Origin: Candidatus Hodarchaeota archaeon
Lineage (GTDB): Archaea; Asgardarchaeota; Heimdallarchaeia; Hodarchaeales; Hodarchaeaceae
DNA: 5,010 nt
Assembly (NCBI GenBank): GCA_030589605.1
Contig: JAUUVJ010000342.1
Coordinates: 1-5,010 of the forward strand
Direction of reading: 5' to 3'
Shown: positions 1-5,010 of the stretch, piece after piece
How positions within the stretch are numbered: position 1 is the stretch's first letter
Layout: the number at the start of each line of letters is the position of its first letter
Made by a program: the position numbers and the translations under genes
The notes under the pieces: model-generated
The model's input: the letters and a program-made list of their open reading frames with translations, nothing else
Databases searched by the model: none
Told to the model about the DNA's origin: nothing

Positions 1-139
1 AACTGGAATTGGTTTGGCAATATGCCAAAAAATTGTAGAAAGACATGATGGTAAAATCTGGGTTGAATCTGAATTAGGAAAAGGATCTATTTTTTTCATT
101 GAACTCCCAATTAAGGAGGGTGCAAATAATGACAGTTAA
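1..139 (+). CDS. Sensor histidine kinase, C-terminal end (partial)
   Basis: Only the last 45 residues are in the window, read in the frame starting at base 2 and ending with TAA at 137-139. They begin TGIGLAICQKIVERHDGKIW and continue with VESELGKGSIFFIELP. This is the G2 end of a HATPase_c (GHKL) ATP-binding domain: the TGIGLAI glycine box, the helix ending in the H-D/G-G turn, and the final strand pair with GKGS and F-x-x-x-LP. Such a domain binds ATP and phosphorylates a histidine on the dimerisation domain, which would lie upstream and cannot be seen. The last residues overlap the start of the following receiver gene by 11 bases, which suggests translational coupling and makes that receiver a likely partner. 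The sensor part and membrane topology are unknown. The kinase assignment is firm; its stimulus cannot be inferred. Confidence 0.93.
   Translation, partial: TGIGLAICQKIVERHDGKIWVESELGKGSIFFIELPIKEGANNDS
113..120 (+). promoter_or_regulatory. Strong Shine-Dalgarno that fixes the receiver gene start
   Basis: AAGGAGGG lies inside the end of the kinase gene with 8 bases between it and the ATG at 129. It is the best ribosome binding site in the window. It argues for initiation at 129 rather than at the in-frame ATG at 99, which would add ten residues before the receiver fold, lies deep inside the kinase gene and has no comparable site before it. Confidence 0.85.
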
Positions 140-614
140 AATTGATGTGAGGCCCCGAAAAATCTTTTTAGTAGAAGATAATGCAGCAGATGTAAGAGCA
201 TTGGAAGAGGTTCTTAATTCGTGCGATTTAAGCTATGAGTTGACCATAGCAGAAAACGGAGCTATCGCTAGAGATATGCTCAATCTTGAAGAATCATCTT
301 CAAAGCAATATATACCTGATATAATTTTCCTAGATTTAAATCTACCGAAAAAAAATGGACGAGAATTACTCAAGGAAATAAAACAAAATCACATCTTGAA
401 AAAGATCCCGATTATTGATTTAACAACGTCAAGTAGTGAAGAAGACATCTCCTTGTGCTATGATCTTAATGCAAATTGCTATATTACGAAACCAATGAAA
501 CTATCTGAATTCTTCCAGGTAATAAGGAGAACAATTCAATACTGGTGTGAAATAGTAGAGCTACCATCTTTTAACGAATTAGAAATTAAAAAATCTCGAA
601 TTTTACTGAAATAG
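129..614 (+). CDS. Stand-alone Rcp1-like response regulator receiver
   Basis: A 161-residue single-domain receiver (REC) protein that accepts phosphate from a histidine kinase on an aspartate. Visible landmarks are the acidic pair E16-D17 in LVEDN, the phosphoacceptor D69 in FLDLNLP, the switch T99 in DLTTSSSEED, and K121-P122 in YITKP. The long segment between strand 2 and the phosphorylation site and the LTTSSSEEDI block are typical of the Rcp1-like subfamily (named after the cyanobacterial phytochrome response regulator), which usually lacks an output domain. The C-terminal tail of roughly 25 residues shows no known domain. The start at 129 is chosen because a strong ribosome binding site precedes it; the 11-base overlap with the kinase stop suggests coupled translation. 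One oddity is D97 in strand 4 (PIIDLTT), where a hydrophobic residue is usual. It probably acts as phosphate shuttle, competitor or protein-interaction output for the kinase; which of these is not visible. Confidence 0.93.
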   Translation: MTVKIDVRPRKIFLVEDNAADVRALEEVLNSCDLSYELTIAENGAIARDMLNLEESSSKQYIPDIIFLDLNLPKKNGRELLKEIKQNHILKKIPIIDLTTSSSEEDISLCYDLNANCYITKPMKLSEFFQVIRRTIQYWCEIVELPSFNELEIKKSRILLK

Positions 615-626
615 TTGGAATTTTAC

Positions 627-3600
627 ATGATAATCACTCAAAAAATTGAAAATCTAAAAGTTTTAATGATTGAAGACAGTCCAACTGATGCTAGGTTGAT
701 ATCTGAATACATTAAACTCTCCAAACTAGTTGAAATCGAGCTATTAGATGCAGATCGGGTCTCAAAAGGAATACAAATGATTTCAAATGAAGATTTCGAT
801 GTTTTACTTTTAGACCTTTCATTACCAGATGCAAATAGATTGGAAGCTTTAGAGAAAATAACAGCTTTCACAAAAGATTTACCAATAATAGTGTTAACAG
901 GATTGAAAGATGAAGAAATTGCTATATCTGCTGTCAAAAAGGGAGCTCAAGACTACTTAGTCAAAGGAAATTTTACTAAAGATTCTTTAGTTAGATCAAT
1001 AATCTATGCAGTAGAACGTAACAAAGCTCAGAAAGAACTGAAAAAGCATAAAATGTTACTAGAATCCGCAATTAATGCAATTAAAGATCCTTTTTACCTA
1101 ATTGATGTAAAAAATTACCAGATAAAACTTAGTAATTCTGCTACTAGACAAGTTTATGGTGAAATAGAGGAAAAAGTTACATGTTTTGATTTTTTACATA
1201 AACGTTCAAAGCAATGTTCTGAAAGTGGAACCCAATGTCCAATTGATAGTGTGAAAAAAACAAAAACTTCCTGTGTAGAAGAGCATTCCCATTTAACTAA
1301 AGATGGCAACTCTAGGATATTTGAGTTTCATTCTCATCCAATATTCGACGATGATGGGGATGTAGTGCAAGTAATCGAATATTCATTGGATATTACTGAT
1401 CGTAAAGAGGCAGAAGAAGCACTAACACAGAGTGAAGAGCAATATAGATCGTTATTTGAAGGTATTCCAATTGGTTTGTACCGAACTACTCCTGAAGGTA
1501 ACTTTGTCGCAGCAAATCGTGTTTTTCTAGATATGATGGGATATTCATCTCTTAGTGATCTATCAGAACTCAAATCAGATAGATTATCATCCGAATTAGG
1601 CTATCCTAGACAACAATTTCAAGAATCATTAGAAAAAGATGGAGAAATTTTACGTTTTGAAAGCCAGATTGAGAGGCATGATGGATCTATTATCTTCTTC
1701 CGTGAAAATGCAAAAGCTGTTAAGGATATTGATGGCTCCATTCTTTATTATGAAGGCAGTATTGAAGATATCACTGAGAAAAAGCAGGCAGAGGAGGCTT
1801 TAAAGGAAGCTAACACAAATTACATGGCAATATTTGAAAATGCTATGGATGGAATTATTATTTCTCAAGATCATGTTATCAGACTAACAAATCAATCTTA
1901 TAGTAATATAAGTGGATACTCTAAAGAAGAACTAATAGGAAAAGATATTCTAGACCTTATTGCTCCTGAATCGAAACACTTTATTACTGAAAGGTACCAG
2001 CTTAGAATGGCAGGGGAGGATGTTCCCTCAGTATATGATTTTAATATGGAGTGTAAAGATGGTTCTATTAAGGAGGTACAAGGATCGTTCGGTCTTCTAA
2101 AATACCAAAATAGGACAGCTATAATCGAAGTAATTCGTGATGTTACTGCTTTTAGGAAGGCAAAAAAGGAATTATTAGCTAGTGAGGAGAAATTCAAAAC
2201 ATTATTCGAGACGAGCCGGGATGCAATTGCTTTTACTTCAGTTAAAGGGGAAATTTTAGATGCTAATCAGGCTACTTTGGATATGCTTGGATTTACTAAG
2301 GAAGAAATCATAACACGAAGTACTAGAGATTTTACTCCAAAAAAATGGGAAGCTATAGAAAAAGAAATTATTAGAAATCAAGTCCTTAAAAAGGGATATT
2401 CTGAAGTATATGAGAAAGAATTTATTCGAAAAGATGGATCTATTTTTCCAATCGAAACTCGTGTTGGATTAATGAAAGATGAAGTTGGAAAACCTTCACA
2501 AATGTTTGGAATTGTGAGGGATATAACTAGTCATAAAGAAGCTGAAGAGACAATACGTCATCGAACTCGTGATTTGGGGGAAAGGGTCAAAGAATTAAAT
2601 TGTCTCTTTGGTGTTTCAACCGCTACTGAAGATCCTGATAGACCTTTAGAAGATGTTTTTAATCGAATTCTTTATTTAATACCTCCAGCATGGCAATATC
2701 CTGAGATTACTTGTGCTAGGATTATTTTTGAGGGAAGAGAATACACAACTGAAGATTTTTGCGATTCAAAATGGAAGCAATCTGCGAATATTACAATTGG
2801 CGAAAATCAGGTTGGAATAATCGAAGTTTTTTATCTTGAAGAAAGAAGTGGGATTTATGAAGGACCTTTTCAGAAAGAAGAACGAAACATGATAGAAACT
2901 ATTGCAGTAGCTATCGGAAAATTCGTCGAGCGCAATCAGACAGCTGAAATACTTGCGGATGAACAAAAAAACTTTCACAGAATTTTAGATTCGATGGAAG
3001 ATGGAGTTTATATTGTTAATGCTCTGCAGGAAATTGAATTTGTTAATTCTGTCTTTAAAGAAGAGTTTGGTCCTCTTAATGGAAAAAAATGCTTCGAATA
3101 TTTTCATAATAGAATAGAATCTTGTGCATGGTGTCACAATGAGAAAGTACTTGCAGGTAAGACAGTTCGGTGGGAATGGACTTCTTACAAAAATAGGAAA
3201 ACCTATGACATAATTAGCACACCTGTGAAAAATCCTGATGGTAGTTTGTCCAAGTTAGAGATTTTCCGTGATATTACAGATCGCAAGATAATGGAGGAAA
3301 AAGTTAGAGAGAATGAAGAGAAATTCAGAGGAATTTTTACACAGGCATTTGACGCAATACTTATCCTAGATAAGGTTGGAAGGATTGTGGATGTAAATAC
3401 GGCAGGATGTAATCTTCTTGAATACGAAAAAGAGCAATTGATAAATCTTACATTACGGGATATCCTTTCTAAGAAAGAATTTGAAAAAATGATTTCTATC
3501 ATAAAAAGAATCATAGAAGGATACTCTTCACACTTGGGAGAAATTGTGTTCTTTACTAAAAACGGCAATAGAATAACTGCAGAGGGGGGTGGAGCAACAA

Positions 3601-4370
3601 TTGATATTGCAGGGGAACGCTTCATAGTAACAAGCTTCCGAGATATCACCGAACGTATCCGCTGGGAAGAGGAGATGAAAAATCGTTTGATGAAATTTAA
3701 TATTGAAGATGGTAATGTCTATCTCGTAAAAGAAAATACACCAATTTTTTCATTAAATGTATTCAACGATCTAATCACAGTTGGATATAGAGGACATTTA
3801 GTGTCTAGAACTCCCAAAAAAGATCTTAACACATCAGAAAAACAGAAATTTGACTATTTTTGGGTAGCAGAGAAAAATAATGAAAAAACTGCTTTATTTG
3901 ATGCAATTGAAGAGTTGATAGACAATAAATCTCGTAGAAATACGATTCTAATAGATAGACTTGATTATTTCATTTCAAACTACGGTTTCCAGGAAACAAT
4001 TCAATTTATCTATCGCATTCGAGAAATAGCATATCTCAAAAATTTAGTCGTTTTACTATCTTTAGATCCAACCATTTTGAATGAAAAAGAGATTAATCTA
4101 CTAGAAAAAGAAACACTGGAAATTACTCCTCGATTTATGGCTAAGATCCCAGAAGAATTCCTCGAAATTCTACGTTATGTATACAAAATGAATAATCTGG
4201 GAGCTAAACCGTCTTATACAGAAGTACGTGATGAATTGGATATTAGTCGTCCAACAGTTAGTAAAAGAATTAAGCAGATGCTAGCTACTGGCTATATGCA
4301 TGAATACACTAAAGGTAATCGTAAAATACTTGAACTTTCTCAGAAAGGAAGAACACTATTTATGTTTTGA
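627..4370 (+). CDS. REC - multi-PAS/GAF - DUF835 - winged HTH regulator
   Basis: A 1247-residue protein, probably cytoplasmic since I see no signal peptide or membrane segment. Approximate domains: REC 9-130 (E16-D17, phosphoacceptor D63, T91, K113); PAS1 143-259, cysteine-rich (C186, C197, C204, C216); PAS2 270-386; PAS3 398-510; PAS4 519-637; GAF-like 650-770, starting LGERVKELN with an IPPAWQYPEITCARI block; PAS5 783-886, with C822 and a CAWCH motif at 833-837; PAS6 896-1011; DUF835 1024-1166; winged HTH about 1173-1247, recognition helix near 1208-1222 (SRPTVSKRIKQM). PAS ends carry the usual DIT-D/E-R/K signature and are joined by short charged, coiled-coil-like linkers. There is no HisKA or HATPase domain, so it should receive phosphate rather than generate it, most likely from the kinase just upstream, and act on DNA. 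The ATG at 627 is preferred over TTG at 615: a weak GGA at 617-619 lies 7 bases before it, and the gap from the preceding stop is only 12 bases. The receiver has LPDANRLEAL, with Arg where Gly is common. Ligands and target genes are unknown. Confidence 0.9.
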   Translation: MIITQKIENLKVLMIEDSPTDARLISEYIKLSKLVEIELLDADRVSKGIQMISNEDFDVLLLDLSLPDANRLEALEKITAFTKDLPIIVLTGLKDEEIAISAVKKGAQDYLVKGNFTKDSLVRSIIYAVERNKAQKELKKHKMLLESAINAIKDPFYLIDVKNYQIKLSNSATRQVYGEIEEKVTCFDFLHKRSKQCSESGTQCPIDSVKKTKTSCVEEHSHLTKDGNSRIFEFHSHPIFDDDGDVVQVIEYSLDITDRKEAEEALTQSEEQYRSLFEGIPIGLYRTTPEGNFVAANRVFLDMMGYSSLSDLSELKSDRLSSELGYPRQQFQESLEKDGEILRFESQIERHDGSIIFFRENAKAVKDIDGSILYYEGSIEDITEKKQAEEALKEANTNYMAIFENAMDGIIISQDHVIRLTNQSYSNISGYSKEELIGKDILDLIAPESKHFITERYQLRMAGEDVPSVYDFNMECKDGSIKEVQGSFGLLKYQNRTAIIEVIRDVTAFRKAKKELLASEEKFKTLFETSRDAIAFTSVKGEILDANQATLDMLGFTKEEIITRSTRDFTPKKWEAIEKEIIRNQVLKKGYSEVYEKEFIRKDGSIFPIETRVGLMKDEVGKPSQMFGIVRDITSHKEAEETIRHRTRDLGERVKELNCLFGVSTATEDPDRPLEDVFNRILYLIPPAWQYPEITCARIIFEGREYTTEDFCDSKWKQSANITIGENQVGIIEVFYLEERSGIYEGPFQKEERNMIETIAVAIGKFVERNQTAEILADEQKNFHRILDSMEDGVYIVNALQEIEFVNSVFKEEFGPLNGKKCFEYFHNRIESCAWCHNEKVLAGKTVRWEWTSYKNRKTYDIISTPVKNPDGSLSKLEIFRDITDRKIMEEKVRENEEKFRGIFTQAFDAILILDKVGRIVDVNTAGCNLLEYEKEQLINLTLRDILSKKEFEKMISIIKRIIEGYSSHLGEIVFFTKNGNRITAEGGGATIDIAGERFIVTSFRDITERIRWEEEMKNRLMKFNIEDGNVYLVKENTPIFSLNVFNDLITVGYRGHLVSRTPKKDLNTSEKQKFDYFWVAEKNNEKTALFDAIEELIDNKSRRNTILIDRLDYFISNYGFQETIQFIYRIREIAYLKNLVVLLSLDPTILNEKEINLLEKETLEITPRFMAKIPEEFLEILRYVYKMNNLGAKPSYTEVRDELDISRPTVSKRIKQMLATGYMHEYTKGNRKILELSQKGRTLFMF

Positions 4371-4379
4371 AATGCTAGT

Positions 4380-4413
4380 ATTTTTTTAATTTTCCTTTTT
4401 TTCTAGTCTTTTT
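4380..4413 (+). terminator. T-rich intrinsic terminator after the operon
   Basis: Starting 9 bases after the stop of the large regulator, the coding strand has three closely spaced T tracts (8, 4+7 and 5 T) broken by AA, CC and CTAGTC. There is no GC-rich hairpin. Oligo-T tracts without a hairpin are the usual archaeal termination signal, and the position at the end of the three-gene run fits. Confidence 0.65.
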
Positions 4414-4448
4414 GACATATTCTTATTTGTAAGGCTAGCAAAGCAAGA

Positions 4449-4460
4449 TCTATAATATAC
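4449..4460 (+). promoter_or_regulatory. Possible TATA-element promoter of the small secreted-protein gene
   Basis: TCTATAATATAC lies about 30-40 bases before the GTG start at 4488 and after the T-rich terminator, so the small gene probably has its own promoter. With usual archaeal spacing (TATA centre about 26 bases before the start site), transcription would begin near 4475-4480, giving a very short leader that may only just include the ribosome binding site. No convincing BRE is seen upstream. A TATAAT reading as a bacterial -10 has no -35 at the right distance. Confidence 0.4.
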
Positions 4461-4474
4461 CTGAAACAAGAAAC

Positions 4475-4480
4475 AGGTGG
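4475..4480 (+). promoter_or_regulatory. Shine-Dalgarno AGGTGG before a GTG start
   Basis: AGGTG matches the archaeal consensus GGAGGTGAT and lies 7 bases before the GTG at 4488. This site is what supports a GTG start and makes the small open frame credible as a gene. Confidence 0.65.
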
Positions 4481-4487
4481 TTTTAAA

Positions 4488-4709
4488 GTGAGTATTATAA
4501 ATATAAAAAAACAAAAAGTAATTTTTTTCTTATGTTTCATGATCTTTGTTTCAATGATTACACAAACAGCTGCCTATCAAACACCGATTATTGAGGTGGA
4601 TTCAAACAATTATGATGTGAATGTTATTGTAGGAGATGTTAGAACTTATATAATAGCTCATGCGCACACTGATGAAATGTGTCAACTGTCAAAATTAATT
4701 AAAAATTAA
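4488..4709 (+). CDS. Small secreted or membrane-anchored protein of unknown function
   Basis: A 73-residue product starting at GTG with a well-placed ribosome binding site. Residues 7-10 are basic (KKQK) and are followed by a hydrophobic stretch, about 11-25 (VIFFLCFMIFVSMIT), and a polar TQTAAYQ segment, a classical signal peptide with a likely cut after A28 or A29. The remaining ~44 residues contain IIEVDSNNYDVNVIVGDVRTYII and end in HAHTDEMCQLSKLIKN, with one cysteine (C65). The V-x-V-GD-x-x-TY pattern resembles the first strands of beta-rich extracellular proteins of archaea, which are normally far longer, so this could be a truncated relative; I find no continuation in other frames downstream. 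It is separated from the regulator operon by a terminator and its own putative promoter, so a functional link is only positional. I do not recognise the family. Confidence 0.6.
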   Translation: MSIINIKKQKVIFFLCFMIFVSMITQTAAYQTPIIEVDSNNYDVNVIVGDVRTYIIAHAHTDEMCQLSKLIKN

Positions 4710-4786
4710 TAATTAAAATGCAATTAAAAGGTTGATAACGCAGACCAATACAGATTTTAGAAACCCCCAATGCTATTTTTAAGTTC

Positions 4787-4917
4787 AAAAAAGGAAAAAA
4801 CAGTTAATTTCATCAGGACACTTAGCTAATTTCTTAAAAATTATCCACAAACCTCAAGTATTATTCAGAAAGAATAATAAGAACAAAATCATTGAATTTA
4901 CATAGTTTTTCCTTTTT
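4787..4917. repeat. Inverted repeat of a 12-base A/T-rich motif
   Basis: AAAAAGGAAAAA lies within 4787-4800 and its exact reverse complement TTTTTCCTTTTT is at 4906-4917, about 105 bases apart. A further related copy, TTTTCCTTTTTTT, lies at 4390-4402 just after the regulator operon. The low complexity means chance is possible, but the shared CC/GG centre between T/A tracts is distinctive. Confidence 0.45.
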
Positions 4918-4923
4918 CTTTCT
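4905..4923 (+). terminator. Second T-rich tract, possible terminator
   Basis: The coding strand has runs of 6, 5, 2 and 3 T broken by CC and C. It shares the 11-base core TTTTCCTTTTT with the tract after the large regulator. It could end the transcript of the small secreted-protein gene, although it would leave a 3' untranslated tail of about 200 bases, which is long for an archaeon. Confidence 0.35.
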
Positions 4924-4933
4924 AAATTCTTAT

Positions 4934-4941
4934 TTTAAATA
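4934..4941 (+). promoter_or_regulatory. TATA-box-like element TTTAAATA
   Basis: TTTAAATA is a close match to the archaeal TATA box. Its centre is about 20-26 bases before the ATGs at 4958 and 4964, which would place transcription initiation at or right next to the start codon. No ribosome binding site is present, so a leaderless transcript is a reasonable reading. Confidence 0.4.
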
Positions 4942-4957
4942 AAACATTTGTTCACCT

Positions 4958-5010
4958 ATGGAAATGAATGTCAAAAAGTTGTGGAAGGCTAAAAAAAGAG
5001 ATATTGACCT
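4958..5010 (+). CDS. Possible 5' end of a gene leaving the window
   Basis: An open frame starting at ATG 4958 (alternative ATG 4964, two codons later) reads MEMNVKKLWKAKKRDID to the window edge. It lies just after a T-rich tract and a TATA-like element, the expected layout for a new leaderless gene. Only 17 full codons are visible, no ribosome binding site is present, and an ATG at 4968 in another frame is also open, so both the frame and the gene itself are uncertain. No family can be named. Confidence 0.3.
   Translation, partial: MEMNVKKLWKAKKRDID

Larger units (their letters stand above)
4710..4957. other. AT-rich intergenic region without a supportable gene
   Basis: All six frames are broken by stops. 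The left end is a run of repeated ATTAAAA-like words (about 4693-4729). A block AAAAAAGGAAAAAA at 4787-4800 is an inverted copy of the T-rich tract at 4906-4917. No tRNA, rRNA, CRISPR or insertion sequence features are visible. The region most likely holds the 3' end and terminator of the small gene and the promoter of the next one. Confidence 0.6.

Noticed and set aside
99..128. Upstream in-frame ATG at 99 as start of the small receiver
   Set aside because: It lies inside the kinase reading frame without a ribosome binding site, and the extra ten residues do not belong to the receiver fold. The AAGGAGGG at 113-120 points to 129.
615..626. TTG at 615 as start of the large regulator
   Set aside because: It follows the receiver stop directly with no ribosome binding site; the ATG at 627 has a weak GGA at fitting distance and is a stronger codon.
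638..937. Minus-strand open frame of 99 codons under the regulator receiver domain
   Set aside because: It is the antisense of a clearly coding receiver domain, with Ser/Ile-rich composition typical of a complementary-strand shadow and no recognisable motif.
3123..3137. CAWCH as proof of a c-type cytochrome domain
   Set aside because: The protein shows no signal peptide or membrane segment and the motif sits in a PAS fold whose relatives carry similar cysteine clusters; kept only as a finding to check.
3203..3649. Minus-strand open frame of 148 codons under PAS5/PAS6
   Set aside because: The plus strand has conserved PAS signatures throughout; the antisense product is low-complexity in Ser/Ile/Phe and shows no domain or ribosome binding site.
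4373..4440. TGCTAG (4373-4378) and CTAGCA (4435-4440) as a hairpin or site pair
   Set aside because: The arms are only six bases and separated by about 56 bases, with half of each arm the palindrome CTAG; chance is sufficient.
4412..4456. Bacterial sigma-70 promoter: TTGACA at 4412-4417 with TATAAT at 4451-4456
   Set aside because: The spacing is 33 bases instead of about 17, and the downstream element is better read as an archaeal TATA element.
4710..4957. A frameshifted continuation of the small secreted-protein gene
   Set aside because: I translated the same frame past the stop and looked at the other frames; stops are frequent and no beta-strand or membrane pattern resembling an extracellular protein follows.

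Overview
This AT-rich window looks archaeal. The strongest reason is the large central protein, which ends in a DUF835-type domain (a family known mainly from archaea) followed by a winged helix-turn-helix. Ribosome binding sites of the AAGGAGG and AGGTG kind, T-rich tracts without a GC hairpin after genes, and TATA-like elements fit the same picture. I cannot fix the lineage: a mesophilic euryarchaeote, a Thermoplasmata-like group or an Asgard archaeon are all possible.

Layout. Bases 1-139 hold the C-terminal end of a histidine kinase (the last ATP-binding box). Bases 129-614 encode a stand-alone Rcp1-like receiver protein whose start overlaps the kinase stop. Bases 627-4370 encode a 1247-residue protein with the order receiver, four PAS domains, one GAF-like domain, two more PAS domains, DUF835, winged HTH. 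A T-rich terminator follows. Bases 4488-4709 encode a 73-residue secreted or membrane-anchored protein with a GTG start, a good ribosome binding site and a TATA-like element. Bases 4710-4957 contain no gene I can defend, only AT-rich DNA with an inverted repeat of an A/T-rich motif. A possible new gene starts near 4958 and leaves the window.

How the genes fit together. The kinase, the receiver protein and the multi-sensor protein are packed head to tail on the same strand and most likely form one transcription unit. The multi-sensor protein has no kinase core of its own, so its receiver (phosphoacceptor Asp63) could take phosphate from the upstream kinase, directly or within a relay that includes the small receiver protein. 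The signal would then be combined with whatever the six PAS domains and the GAF-like domain sense, and delivered to DNA through the C-terminal winged HTH. This wiring is inference; the domain order is read from the sequence.

The points most worth a second look are this kinase-less sensor-to-DNA architecture, two cysteine-rich PAS domains (one with a CXXCH motif in an apparently cytoplasmic protein), and the possible relation of DUF835 to a RecA/KaiC-like fold without a P-loop.
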